Shown here: positions 26,776-36,135 of the stretch, in pieces
Numbering within the stretch: the stretch's first letter is position 1
Layout of the letters: every line of letters begins with the position of its first letter
DNA from: Anatilimnocola floriformis
GTDB taxonomy: Bacteria > Planctomycetota > Planctomycetia > Pirellulales > Pirellulaceae
DNA length: 64,000 bases
NCBI RefSeq assembly: GCF_024256385.1
Contig: NZ_JAMLFW010000001.1
Span: forward strand, 248,001 to 312,000
Direction of reading: 5' to 3'
Translations under genes and position numbers: made by a program
The notes under the pieces: generated by a model
Databases searched by the model: none
Told to the model about the DNA's origin: nothing
What the model saw: the letters and a program-made list of their open reading frames with translations, nothing else

Positions 26776-27318
26776 GTTCAGCAGCAGCATTTCGAGATAC
26801 CCACGCCGTTCGGTTTGCGTGAGGTTCAACCGCGCGGCGAGTGCGAGGATGGCGTCGCGGGCGGCGGCGAGGGTGTTTTCTTCGGCTTGGATTTCCAGTT
26901 CCACGAAGCTGCCGACTTCGGCGACTTCATCGAGACAAACTTCGACGGACCAGGCTTGCCAGGTGAACGTTCCCTTGGTGCGGATCTTGCGCACTTCGGC
27001 GACGCGGCGGAAGCTGAGCGTTTCGAGGAGTTCGCCGAAGTGAGCGAGGCCATCCTTGCCGGCGGCAATCGGAAGTTCGATTTCGCGGCGGGTTTTGGTG
27101 GCGGCGTCGAGCTTCGGGCCTTTGTAGGTGATGACGTTGTCACTGCCCATTTGTCGCAGACGAAGGGCTTCGTCGGTTTGCACGAAGTCGCGGGCTGGGT
27201 GATTGAAGTAACAATCGACTTGCTCTTCCGGCGCATGCCAGGCAATGTCGAAGGCGGCGAGCTCGCGCTGCAATGCAGCGGCGTCGGTGAGATGGAATTT
27301 CAGTTCGACTTCTAGCAT
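26758..27318 (-). CDS. CYTH-domain protein (class IV adenylate cyclase/CyaB-like)
   Basis: A 186-residue CYTH protein; the ATG at 27318 begins MLEVELKFHL, the E-x-E-x-K signature that binds triphosphate and metal. Further charged positions (RLRQ, TYKGPK, RREIEL, WSVEVCLDEV, FVELEIQAEE) follow the CYTH tunnel pattern. Members act as CyaB cyclases, tripolyphosphatases or thiamine triphosphatases. The gene follows the thiE stop by only 5 nt, so thiamine triphosphatase-like activity is a reasonable guess, while the CyaB name is generic. The final codons come from dispersed repeat C. Confidence 0.8.
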   Translation of the reverse strand: MLEVELKFHLTDAAALQRELAAFDIAWHAPEEQVDCYFNHPARDFVQTDEALRLRQMGSDNVITYKGPKLDAATKTRREIELPIAAGKDGLAHFGELLETLSFRRVAEVRKIRTKGTFTWQAWSVEVCLDEVAEVGSFVELEIQAEENTLAAARDAILALAARLNLTQTERRGYLEMLLLNRKPDA

Positions 27319-27323
27319 GGCTA

Positions 27324-28376
27324 CTAGCACAGCCTCGCGTGAAATTGCCGGGCGACTTCGCCAGGGTTTGCTGCCGAAGTGATCGCGCTGCTGACGGCCA
27401 CGCGCGCGAGCCCTGCTGCTTGGACTTCGGCAAGATTCTCCAACGTCACACCGCCGATGGCAAATGCCGGCAGGGTGATTTCGGCGGCCACCTGCTGCAG
27501 GAAAGGAACGCCGGGAAATTCGTCGAACGATTTGGTGCGCGAAGGAAACGTCGGCCCACAGCCGAGGTAATCGGCTCCGGCGAGCACGGCAGCGCGGGCT
27601 TGTTCGATGTTGTGGGTCGATACGCCGATCTGCAACTGCGGGCCGACGAGTTGCCGGACCTGCGCGACGCTGAGTTCCTCTTGGCCGACATGCACGCCAT
27701 CGGCGCGAGCGAGCAGCGCCAGATCGGGCCGATCGTTCATGATGAACAGCGGCTTGGTTTCGATCTTCGCCCCGTCGATCAAGCCGCGAAGAACGATGCC
27801 ACGAGCCAGCAGCGTGCGATCATCGAGATTCTTGTCGCGCAGCTGCAGCACGTTCACGCCAGCGAAAATTAGATCGCTGACTAACTCTGCAAATTCGGTT
27901 TCATTCGCACAGCCATCGATCAACACATACAGCCGGCGATTCTGCCAGACTTCGCTGCTGCGTTGATTCACCGCGCAGGCTTTGGCGAGCGTGTACGACT
28001 GGTAACGAATCTGCTCAAACTCTCCGCCGCTGCCGAGCAACTTGGCAAACTCTTCGATCACGCGCAGGGCCTGCGTCACGCGCTGCCAATTGGCGGCGAC
28101 GAGTCCGGCGGCGGAGACTCGTTGAGTTTCCTGCGGTGTGGTGATCGTCGTACCGACATCGCCGAGGGTATCGCGGGCGAAAACTCGTTCACCGCGCGGA
28201 TCGAGCGTTTGAATTGCCGTCGTCAGGTCGTGACGTAACCGCTTGCAGCCGCCGGCGAGGAATTCGTCGTTCAGAATGAAGCGCGCGTGATCTTCGACGA
28301 CGCGCAGCCCTTCGACCGCGCGATTGAAATTGGCGTCGATCGTGCGCAGAGCAGCGGCTTGTTCGGCGGGCAACAT
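27324..28376 (-). CDS. thiE: Thiamine phosphate synthase with N-terminal ThiD2-like domain
   Basis: A 350-residue bifunctional-looking protein. The N-terminal domain (about 1-135), with RTIDANFNRAVEGLRVVEDH and ALRVIEEFAKLL, matches the ThiD2-like domain found fused to ThiE. The C-terminal domain (about 146-350) is a ThiE TIM barrel that condenses HMP-PP with thiazole phosphate. It has LQLRDKNLDD, FIMNDRPDLALLARADGVHV (phosphate and Asn/Asp site), LGCGPTFPSRTK and FAIGGV. Start ATG 28376 overlaps the rph stop codon by 1 nt (TAATG), so translation is coupled. The longer ORF upstream of this ATG is antisense shadow of rph. Confidence 0.9.
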   Translation of the reverse strand: MLPAEQAAALRTIDANFNRAVEGLRVVEDHARFILNDEFLAGGCKRLRHDLTTAIQTLDPRGERVFARDTLGDVGTTITTPQETQRVSAAGLVAANWQRVTQALRVIEEFAKLLGSGGEFEQIRYQSYTLAKACAVNQRSSEVWQNRRLYVLIDGCANETEFAELVSDLIFAGVNVLQLRDKNLDDRTLLARGIVLRGLIDGAKIETKPLFIMNDRPDLALLARADGVHVGQEELSVAQVRQLVGPQLQIGVSTHNIEQARAAVLAGADYLGCGPTFPSRTKSFDEFPGVPFLQQVAAEITLPAFAIGGVTLENLAEVQAAGLARVAVSSAITSAANPGEVARQFHARLC

Positions 28377-29092
28377 TAAAAGGGCCAAGTTTTGGCGAGA
28401 GCTTTCTTTTGAATTTCCGTCAGCTCGGTGATCCCCTTCCGCGAGAGCTTGAGCAGCGCGGCGAGTTCGTCGTCGCCAAAGGTGGCTTCTTCGCCGGTCC
28501 CTTGAATCTCGACAAAGCGGCCACGGCCCGTCATCACGACGTTCATATCGACATCGGCGTCGACATCTTGAACATATTCGAGATCGAGCGTTGGTTTGCC
28601 ATCGACAATGCCCACGCTGATTGCGGCCACGCTGTCGCTGAGGGGATATTTCGCCGGATCGGGCAATTCTTTTCGAATGGAATGGATCGCATCGACGAGT
28701 GCTATGAGCGCACCGGTGATGCTCGCCGTGCGCGTGCCGCCGTCGGCTTGCAGGACGTCGCAGTCGACCCAAATCGATCGTTCGCCGAGGGCTTTGAGAT
28801 CGACAACCGCTCGCAGACTGCGGCCGATGAGTCGTTGAATTTCCGTGGTGCGGCCGTCGACCTTGGCACGATCACGGCCTTTGCGCGGGCTGGTGCTGCC
28901 GGGGAGCATGTTGTATTCCGACGTGATCCAGCCCTTGCCTTTGCCGGCCATCCAATCGGGGACTTTGTTATCGATGCTCGCGGTGCAGAGGACGACGGTC
29001 TCGCCGGCTTGATAAAGAACGCTGCCTGGCGTGGCGCGAGTGTAACCCCGTTTGATTTTGACGGGACGAAGTTCGTTAGGTTTGCGTGTCAT
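28376..29092 (-). CDS. rph: Ribonuclease PH
   Basis: 238 residues, normal length for RNase PH, which trims tRNA 3' ends phosphorolytically. It has NELRPVKIKRGYTRATPGSV, GKGKGWITSEYNMLPGSTSP, RKGRDRAKVDGRTTEIQRLI, RSLRAVVDL and WVDCDVLQADGGTRTASITG, the characteristic block series. It heads the rph-thiE-CYTH unit, each junction 5 nt or less. No start ambiguity: MTRKPNELRP is a typical N-terminus. Confidence 0.97.
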   Translation of the reverse strand: MTRKPNELRPVKIKRGYTRATPGSVLYQAGETVVLCTASIDNKVPDWMAGKGKGWITSEYNMLPGSTSPRKGRDRAKVDGRTTEIQRLIGRSLRAVVDLKALGERSIWVDCDVLQADGGTRTASITGALIALVDAIHSIRKELPDPAKYPLSDSVAAISVGIVDGKPTLDLEYVQDVDADVDMNVVMTGRGRFVEIQGTGEEATFGDDELAALLKLSRKGITELTEIQKKALAKTWPF

Positions 29093-29291
29093 GGGGCTAT
29101 CGTGGCGGAATCGGCGATTGGCCTCAAGGGGTTGGCTGCCTTCGCGTTGGTCAATTTGTCGTGGTCAGATCATTACAATCTGATCGGAGCGATCTTTCTC
29201 CCCGGCGTGCGGTAGCCCATCCCTGCATTTGTGGATAGAATTCCGCGCAACGGAACGACAGAGAAAATCAGCGAGGAATTGTCCTTCACCC

Positions 29292-29930
29292 ATGAGTTCG
29301 CAGGACAACGAAGAGAGCTTCGGCAACGATTCGGTGCTGGTTCACCTCCTGCAGCAGGCCAGCACCGGCGACAAGCCTGCCCTGGAGCAATTGTTTCAGC
29401 GGTTGTATCCCTACATGCTGCTGTGTGCTCGCAACGAACTCGATTCCGATCTGCGGGCGCAGGTCCGCGAGTCGGATCTGGTGCAGCAATCGCTGCTCGA
29501 AGCGCACCAGGATTTTCCCAAGTTTGAAGGGCGCGATGTCCACACGCTCATCAAGTGGATTGAGACCATTCTGAAGTCGAACGTCGCCGATCTGCGCCGT
29601 CGCTACGATGCTCGCAAGCGACAGGGCGTGGAGCCCGCTGTCTCGCTCGACGACAGCCAGTCGAGTTTTGCTCAACAGGTGAAGCAGAATTTGTTCGATT
29701 CAGGCCCTGGCGAAGTTGGTGCGTCGAGTACGGCCGACAGCGCTCTGGAACAAGCCTTGGCGCGCTTGACCGAAGATCATCGCGAAGTGATTCTGCTTCG
29801 GCATCGAGATAAACTGTCGTTTGCCGAAATCGGCGAGCGGACCAATCGCTCAGCCGATGCGGCCCGCATGTGCTGGACGCGGGCCGTCAAACGGCTACAG
29901 TCGGAGTTGACCGGCGAACCGGACGAATAG
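29292..29930 (+). CDS. ECF-type sigma-70 family sigma factor
   Basis: A 212-residue sigma factor; ATG 29292 was preferred to the upstream in-frame GTG-like starts because the family begins just before the region 2 helices. Region 2 includes LEQLFQRLYPYMLLCARNEL, ESDLVQQSLLEAHQDFPKFE and the aromatic WIETILKSNVADLRRRYDA. Region 4 is LARLTEDHREVILLRHRDKL and FAEIGERTNRSADAARMCWT. This planctomycete ECF type is commonly adjacent to a large Ser/Thr kinase, as here (kinase starts 24 nt later). Kinase-controlled activity of the sigma factor is a plausible but unproven mode. Confidence 0.92.
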   Translation: MSSQDNEESFGNDSVLVHLLQQASTGDKPALEQLFQRLYPYMLLCARNELDSDLRAQVRESDLVQQSLLEAHQDFPKFEGRDVHTLIKWIETILKSNVADLRRRYDARKRQGVEPAVSLDDSQSSFAQQVKQNLFDSGPGEVGASSTADSALEQALARLTEDHREVILLRHRDKLSFAEIGERTNRSADAARMCWTRAVKRLQSELTGEPDE

Positions 29931-29954
29931 TACTTTCGTTGCAGGCCCAAACTC

Positions 29955-32900
29955 GTGGATGATTCTGCCAATCCGAACCGAGAAAGCGCTGCGCGCGGCG
30001 ATGCACCGCCACCGAGCGCTCCTGAGCCGTCGCGCGATGCGGAAATCGCCGACGAGTCGCTACTGGCCGATCCTAAGTTTGCCGATTGCCTGGCTCGGCT
30101 CGAAGCGCGTTGGCCGGCGCCGAAGGTAAAAGCGCCGTTGCTGACTCTGCAGCGGTTGGGCCGATATGAGATTCGCCGCGAACTGGGCCGCGGCCGGTTT
30201 GGCGTGGTGTTTCTGGCCTGGGATCCGACGCTCAAGCGGCAGGTGGCGCTGAAGGTGCCGCAGTTCGATGCTGCCATTGATCCTGAATTGCGGGAACGAT
30301 TTCGCGGCGAGGCCCTCTCGGTCAGTCAGCTGCAACATCCGGGCATTGTCGCGTTGTATGACGTCGGCCAGCACGCGGGTGTCGACTACATCGCGATGGC
30401 CTTCGTCGAAGGGATGACTCTCGGCGATCGTTTGCAGGAAGGGCCGTTGCCGCCCAATGAAGCAGCACAGTTGATTGTGCAATTGGCCCGCGCGGTGCAT
30501 CACGCGCACGAGCATGATGTAATTCATCGCGATCTGAAACCGAACAACGTGCTGCTCGATAAAGCAGGCCAGCCGCATGTCACCGACTTTGGTCTGGCGC
30601 GACGACTCTCGGATTCCACCATGCGGGCCACGCACACCGGCCAGGTGCTCGGCACGCCGGCGTACATGTCGCCCGAACAAGCGACGGGCCAAAGCGAGAT
30701 CGGCCCGACCAGCGACGTCTATTCGCTCGGTGTCATTCTCTACGAAACGATCACCGGCCGGCCGCCGTTTCAAGCGGCGACGTTTGCCGAAGCGGTCGAG
30801 TTCATTTTGAATCGCGATCCACTGCCGCCGAGCAAACTCAATCCGAAGTTGCCGCGCGAGCTCGATGCCATCACCTTCAAAAGCCTCGAGAAACGTCCGC
30901 CGAACCGTTACGCCTCGGCGCAAGAACTAGCCGACGATTTGCAATGTTTTCTCGAAGGCAAACCGATCCGCGCGCGGACGCAAGGCTTTGCGCAGAAGGC
31001 GGTGCGCTGGACTTGGAAGCATCCATCGCAGGCCCTGCTGTTAGTTGCGATGCTGGTGCTGGTTGGTGTGCTGCTGATGACGACCGCCGTCTACAACCGC
31101 TGGCAGCACGCCGATGCGCTCGCCGCCGAACGCCAGACCTCGGCGGAGACGCAGCGTTACTTTGCCACGGTAAATCAGGCCCGCAACGTGATCACGCGGC
31201 GGCAACCAGGCTGGAGTGAGCAAGGACTGAAAGAACTGCAGCAAGCCGCCGCCATCGCGCGGCCGATTAACGATCGCAGCGAACTGCGCCAGTTGGTGGC
31301 CGATTGCTTGACTGGTTTTGATTTGCAGAAAGAAGAATCGGTGGTGGCCGGTATGGTGATCGGCCGCTTGGCGAACAGTGCCGATGGTTCGCTGCTGGCC
31401 GTGGGTGAGCTCAAAGGGAACACGAGTTTTCGCGTGGTTGTCTACGACACGAAGACCCGCAAGCCGGCGCAGAGTTTTACGATTCTCAACAGCGCCGTGC
31501 TGCGTGCACTTAGGGGCGAAGGGAAATGGCAGGATGGCGTGCGGGAGTTTGCCTTCAGCAGCGACAACCGCTACCTCGCCGTGGGCCTGCGCTTTGGTCT
31601 CGTTTACTGCTTCGACTTGCAAAACCCTCAAGAGCTGCCGCGGCAATTGACGGTGAGCAAGGAACGTGAACTCGATCGGATGGCATTCTCGGCTGACGGG
31701 CAAAGTCTGTTTGCTCATACCAGAGATGAGGAGTTTATCCATTGGAAGGATTGGCGGAACGATGCGAAATACGAGAGCCCTCTGAACTTCAAACCGCGCA
31801 GTTTTGCAGTCGCCAATTTCAGCAACGATTTGTTTGTCTCAGGTTTCTCTGCTGCCGACTTTCGCATGATGAGTCAATCGCTCGCGCGGCGGCCTTACAT
31901 TTCGCCGTTTGCCATCATGCCCCGCGGCGCGGATGGCCGCCTGGAGACCGATGGCAGTGGTTCGCTGCTGGCGGCGCGGACCGATTTTGGTTTGCAAGTG
32001 TATGACACGTTGGGGGGCGGCCATGTGCGCCGCTTGCAAGACGATACGGTGGGTGACGAATCGCCGGGACACGATTTGAAGTTTTCACGCGACGGCCGCT
32101 TGCTGACCACTTTTCATGATCGAGGTGTGGCCCGATTTTTCGACGTTTCGCAAGGCCGACAAGTGTTGCGGCTCGATCTGCCTCGCAATGACTTACAGGA
32201 TTTTTCGGTAGACCCGCACAAACGCTGGTTGGTGACGGCCAACCTAGATCAGCTTGATTTTTGGAGCCTTCGTCAGCAGCGGATCTATCAGCAGTTGGTC
32301 AGCCCGGCCGAAGAGGTCGATGCGGTTTCGTTTTCGCCCGACGCCAAGATGCTGGCTTGTGTGACGACGCGCGGCACGAACGCCTCGCCCCGTTGCAACA
32401 CGCTGTACCTCTTTCAAAACGAAACTGGCGAACTCGTTGCCGAGCGGCGGAGCGGTGTCGAGCACATGAACTGGAGCCGCGAAGAAGCCCGCGTGGCGTG
32501 GAGCCAATCGGGCGAGCAAATCTACGTCGGCACGCTGTTTGGAACGCACCTTTACGGCCAAAAAAATGGGACGTGGATCAACAGCGGCATTATCTCGATT
32601 AATGGTCCCGCGGCGGACGTGCGCTTCGAGGTTCAGCCAGTGTCGGAAGGTGAAGAAGCGAAAGCGATCGTCAACGAGTTGGATAATCCACTCGCGCCGG
32701 CGAGAAAAATCCTGCAAGTCACCCCGCAGGGACAAAAGCTGAAATTGAAGTGCCGAGTGAACCCAGCGATCAAACTATCGAAGCAACTGCCGATGGTGGT
32801 GATCTCGCTCAGGATCGATGCTGAGCAAACTTGGAACGCGCCGCTGCTGGTGAAGCCCATCATGCCGAAGTCAGAAACGCAGCGCGCTCCACCCTGGACC

Positions 32901-33728
32901 TGGCGGCAGGGCAAGGATTTCCAAAGCTGGTGCGTGCATCTTCCCTACGAAACGACCGAGGTGGGTGAGTTTGAACTCCAGTTCGAACCGCAAGCTGGTT
33001 TGCGCTCGTTCGAGATCGAGCGAATCGACTTGTCGGTTCTTAACCCGTCGCCGGAAAAGAAAACGAATCTGCAGTTCATGACGCAGCTGTCGACCGGCGG
33101 CGCCGATCAACGGATCTGGGCTGTCTTCGACGAGGAAGTTGGTTCGTGGTCGTGGCCGATCGGCAAACGGCTGACGGCCTGGCACAACTCGAATCATCAG
33201 GTGACTGGAGCGGGAAATATTCGGACGCTGCAAGCCGGTCGCACCGGCACGCTCGTCGGCACGCGCGACGGTTGGATCCATTGGCTCGATCCTGTGGAAG
33301 GAACGTCGCGCGGATCGTGGGCGGGGCCTGGCAGCGAAGTGATTTCGGCTGCGTTGTGCGAACAAGCTAAAGTGGCTCTGATCGGCTGCGAGACCGGCCT
33401 GGTTCGTTGCCTGGCGCTACCAAGCGGCGAAACGCAATTCGATTTCGCCGCCGACGACACCGCCGTACTTGCCCTTGCAGCCACTCCCGATGCCAAGACA
33501 ATCGCGACGGCCAGCAACAATCGCATGGTCACGATTTGGCGACGCTCGGCGACCACGGGGCGCTACGGACTCTTCTGCCGCTTGCCCGCTTCGGCCAGCC
33601 CTGCCAAAGCCATCAATCTGTCGGCTGATGGAAAGTTTGTCGCCGTGATCGGCCGCATCCATGGAGCTCTGGAGCTGTGGAACCTGTCGGCCCTCGAAAC
33701 CGAACTGCAGCGGCTTGGTATTGAGTGA
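29955..33728 (+). CDS. Membrane Ser/Thr protein kinase with C-terminal WD40/beta-propeller region
   Basis: A 1257-residue Hanks-type kinase, GTG start. The kinase domain is at about 70-335: glycine loop GRGRFG (79-84), Lys100 (VALKVP), HRDLKPNN with catalytic Asp193 and Asn198, DFGLA with Asp211, and the GTPAYMSPEQ P+1 segment. All catalytic residues are intact. A single transmembrane helix at about 358-380 (ALLLVAMLVLVGVLLMTTAV) follows. The long extracytoplasmic part has WD40-like repeats (e.g. DFWSLRQQ, VTIWRRSA, ELWNLSALE) likely forming one or two propellers as a sensor or protein-binding surface. It is co-transcribed with the ECF sigma gene. Ligand unknown. Confidence 0.92.
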   Translation: MDDSANPNRESAARGDAPPPSAPEPSRDAEIADESLLADPKFADCLARLEARWPAPKVKAPLLTLQRLGRYEIRRELGRGRFGVVFLAWDPTLKRQVALKVPQFDAAIDPELRERFRGEALSVSQLQHPGIVALYDVGQHAGVDYIAMAFVEGMTLGDRLQEGPLPPNEAAQLIVQLARAVHHAHEHDVIHRDLKPNNVLLDKAGQPHVTDFGLARRLSDSTMRATHTGQVLGTPAYMSPEQATGQSEIGPTSDVYSLGVILYETITGRPPFQAATFAEAVEFILNRDPLPPSKLNPKLPRELDAITFKSLEKRPPNRYASAQELADDLQCFLEGKPIRARTQGFAQKAVRWTWKHPSQALLLVAMLVLVGVLLMTTAVYNRWQHADALAAERQTSAETQRYFATVNQARNVITRRQPGWSEQGLKELQQAAAIARPINDRSELRQLVADCLTGFDLQKEESVVAGMVIGRLANSADGSLLAVGELKGNTSFRVVVYDTKTRKPAQSFTILNSAVLRALRGEGKWQDGVREFAFSSDNRYLAVGLRFGLVYCFDLQNPQELPRQLTVSKERELDRMAFSADGQSLFAHTRDEEFIHWKDWRNDAKYESPLNFKPRSFAVANFSNDLFVSGFSAADFRMMSQSLARRPYISPFAIMPRGADGRLETDGSGSLLAARTDFGLQVYDTLGGGHVRRLQDDTVGDESPGHDLKFSRDGRLLTTFHDRGVARFFDVSQGRQVLRLDLPRNDLQDFSVDPHKRWLVTANLDQLDFWSLRQQRIYQQLVSPAEEVDAVSFSPDAKMLACVTTRGTNASPRCNTLYLFQNETGELVAERRSGVEHMNWSREEARVAWSQSGEQIYVGTLFGTHLYGQKNGTWINSGIISINGPAADVRFEVQPVSEGEEAKAIVNELDNPLAPARKILQVTPQGQKLKLKCRVNPAIKLSKQLPMVVISLRIDAEQTWNAPLLVKPIMPKSETQRAPPWTWRQGKDFQSWCVHLPYETTEVGEFELQFEPQAGLRSFEIERIDLSVLNPSPEKKTNLQFMTQLSTGGADQRIWAVFDEEVGSWSWPIGKRLTAWHNSNHQVTGAGNIRTLQAGRTGTLVGTRDGWIHWLDPVEGTSRGSWAGPGSEVISAALCEQAKVALIGCETGLVRCLALPSGETQFDFAADDTAVLALAATPDAKTIATASNNRMVTIWRRSATTGRYGLFCRLPASASPAKAINLSADGKFVAVIGRIHGALELWNLSALETELQRLGIE

Positions 33729-33784
33729 GCCGTATCGAGTGAGCCGGCGCGTTCGTGCTAAGATGACCCGCGTCACTCACTGCC

Positions 33785-35203
33785 ATGGACGTTCTTTCGA
33801 GCAACAGGGCCCGGAACATGCCCCTCCGTAATATTGCTGTCATCTTTCTCGCCATGATCGGCGCCCTGGTTTGCTATCGCACGGCCAGCCGCAATCGCCA
33901 CGTCGGTACGCTGGCCCAGGCCATGAATCTGGTCGTTGAGCATTACGTCGACGAGGTCGACGATCGTCAGCTCTTCGAAGGGGCGATGGTTGGAATGATC
34001 GATAAGCTCGACAGCAACTCGAAATACACGCCCCCCGAAGATCTGCCGCAGTTTCAAGAAGCCATCGATCAGGAATTTCCGGGCATCGGCATCATCGTGG
34101 AGTTCGACAACGAAGCGAAGCGGCTGCGAATCAAAAGCCCGATTCCGAAATTGCCTGCCTTTCGCGCAGGGCTCAAACGCGGCGACATCATTTTGCAGAT
34201 CGACGGCCACGATACCGAAAACAAATCGCTGCCCGAATGCACCAAGCTCATTCGTGGTCCGGAGGGGAGCAAAGTGAAGTTGCAGGTTCGCCGCAAGAGT
34301 GAGAAAGAGCCGCTATCGTTCGATGTGGTGCGCGAAAAGATTCCGATCGAATCGGTGAAGGGGGATCGCCACAACGCGGCCGGCGAATGGATCTATACGC
34401 TGCAGGATCATCCGCGACTTGGCTACATCCGGATCATCACATTCGGTGAACGAACCGTCGATGAGTTGAAAGCGGCCCTCGAAAAGTTCGGCCCTGGCGC
34501 GCAGCAGATTGATGGCTTGATTCTCGACCTGCGCGGCAACCCGGGTGGATTGCTAACGGCCGGCGTTGGCGTGTGCGATGCGTTTCTTGACGAAGGTTTG
34601 ATCGTCAGTACGCGCGGCCGCGGCAAAGTCGAACTCGAAGCGCATAAGGCACACGGCGATCTCTCGGTGCCGAAATCGCTGCCGATTGTCGTGCTCGTCG
34701 ACAGCTATTCAGCGAGTGCCAGCGAGATTGTCGCGGCCTGCCTGCAAGATCATCAGCGGGCAACGATCATCGGCCAGCGCACCTACGGCAAAGGGACCGT
34801 GCAAAAGGTCTACATGCTGGAAGGAAACAAGTCGGCGCTGCGGCTGACCTTTGCCACCTATTGGCGGCCAAATAACAAGGACATTCACAAGCGCAAAGGC
34901 GCGAAGGACAGCGACGACTGGGGCGTGCGGCCTGATGCGGGGCAGGAAGTGGTCATCTCGAAAGAACTGCGCGAGCAACTACTCGAAGCGAGGTTGAATC
35001 GTGATCTCGACGTGATCGACGGTGTCTCCGAACCACCGACAAAAACCGAAACGCCGAAGGACGGCAATGGCGAAAAGCCGCCGGCGATTCCGGTTCCCGA
35101 AGCGGATCCCGATGAGATCAATCCCGCGGATGTCGCGAAGCCGATCCCGGTCGATCCGCAGTTGAAGCGCGCAGTGGAATTCTTGCTCGTAAAAAAGAGT
35201 TAG
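33785..35203 (+). CDS. S41 family C-terminal processing peptidase (CtpA/Prc-like) with PDZ domain
   Basis: A 472-residue membrane-anchored protease. The N-terminus has a signal-anchor (NIAVIFLAMIGALVC, about 17-31). The start is uncertain: ATG 33785 or ATG 33818, neither with a strong ribosome-binding site. A PDZ domain spans about 92-185 (AGLKRGDIILQIDGHDT). The S41 core has LDLRGNPGGLLTAGV and the catalytic dyad Ser311 (VDSYSASASE) and Lys336 (GQRTYGKGTVQ). The spacing of 25 between them matches Prc. The C-terminal tail of about 60 residues is Pro/Glu-rich. It probably degrades or processes periplasmic proteins by C-terminal recognition. Confidence 0.93.
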   Translation: MDVLSSNRARNMPLRNIAVIFLAMIGALVCYRTASRNRHVGTLAQAMNLVVEHYVDEVDDRQLFEGAMVGMIDKLDSNSKYTPPEDLPQFQEAIDQEFPGIGIIVEFDNEAKRLRIKSPIPKLPAFRAGLKRGDIILQIDGHDTENKSLPECTKLIRGPEGSKVKLQVRRKSEKEPLSFDVVREKIPIESVKGDRHNAAGEWIYTLQDHPRLGYIRIITFGERTVDELKAALEKFGPGAQQIDGLILDLRGNPGGLLTAGVGVCDAFLDEGLIVSTRGRGKVELEAHKAHGDLSVPKSLPIVVLVDSYSASASEIVAACLQDHQRATIIGQRTYGKGTVQKVYMLEGNKSALRLTFATYWRPNNKDIHKRKGAKDSDDWGVRPDAGQEVVISKELREQLLEARLNRDLDVIDGVSEPPTKTETPKDGNGEKPPAIPVPEADPDEINPADVAKPIPVDPQLKRAVEFLLVKKS

Positions 35204-35245
35204 AATCTGCACTAATCATCCGAGCAGCAACTTTGCAGCATCACT

Positions 35246-36133
35246 ATGTCGACCGTTCGTTCCGCGAAACGCACTGCGAAGCCCGTAGTTGCGCCCAACT
35301 CGATCCATTGCGGCGATGCGCTGCAGATCCTGCGAACCTGGCCGGCCGAGCGAATCGATACGGTGGTTACCAGCCCGCCCTACTATCAGCAGCGTGATTA
35401 CCACGGCAAAGCCGAGCAGGTCGGTCAGGAAGATTCACCGGCTGAGTACGTCACGCGGCTGCAAAATATTTTTGGCGAAGTGCGCCGCTGTTTGAAATCA
35501 ACGGGCTCGCTCTGGCTGGTAATCGGCGATAAGTACGACCGCGACGGCGCGCAGTTGGGATTGCCGTGGCGAGTGGCGCTGGCGCTCGTCGATGAAGGCT
35601 GGAAGCTGCGGAGCGACTGTATCTGGCACAAGCCGAACGCGATGCCCTCGAGCACGAAGACGCGGCCGACGACCGATCACGAATACATTTTCTTTCTCAC
35701 CAAATCGGCTGACTATTTTTACAACGCCGACGCCATTCGCGAGCCGCACGTCACCTTCAGTGAAAACAGCAAAATGAAAGGTGGCCGCAACCACTTCGGC
35801 AAGCGCGGCGGCACGCCTGAAGCGGGTAAAAACGGCGGCGATACTAACCTGCACAACGGCAGGTGGGATCAGGCCTTTCATCCGCTCGGCAGAAACAAGC
35901 GGACCGTGTGGTCGATTCCGCTGTCGAAGTTCCGCGGCGCTCACTTCGCGGTTTTTCCGGAGAAGCTCGTGCAAACCTGCCTGCTCGCCAGTTGTCCGCC
36001 GAAAGGACTCGTGCTCGATCCCTTCCTCGGCAGCGGCACCACGGCAGTCGTGGCGCAGCAACTGGGGCATTCGTATCTGGGGATCGATGTGGCAGCGGAG
36101 TATTGCGAGATTGCTCGCGACAGAGTCACTTGA
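35246..36133 (+). CDS. Orphan DNA methyltransferase, beta-class (N4-cytosine/N6-adenine)
   Basis: A 295-residue DNA methyltransferase. Motif IV TSPPYYQ is at 42-48 near the N-terminus, and the SAM-binding FxGxG block LDPFLGSGTTAVVA is at 257-270 near the C-terminus, followed by YLGIDVAAEYCEIARDR. This order (motif IV before motif I) defines the beta class, and TSPPY is commonest in N4-cytosine enzymes, though N6-adenine members exist. RAALALVDEGW-type and IWHKPNAMPSS segments are present. There is no partner restriction enzyme or specificity subunit nearby, so it looks orphan. Converges on the Lys-rich gene with a 2-nt gap. Confidence 0.9.
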   Translation: MSTVRSAKRTAKPVVAPNSIHCGDALQILRTWPAERIDTVVTSPPYYQQRDYHGKAEQVGQEDSPAEYVTRLQNIFGEVRRCLKSTGSLWLVIGDKYDRDGAQLGLPWRVALALVDEGWKLRSDCIWHKPNAMPSSTKTRPTTDHEYIFFLTKSADYFYNADAIREPHVTFSENSKMKGGRNHFGKRGGTPEAGKNGGDTNLHNGRWDQAFHPLGRNKRTVWSIPLSKFRGAHFAVFPEKLVQTCLLASCPPKGLVLDPFLGSGTTAVVAQQLGHSYLGIDVAAEYCEIARDRVT

Positions 36134-36135
36134 AA

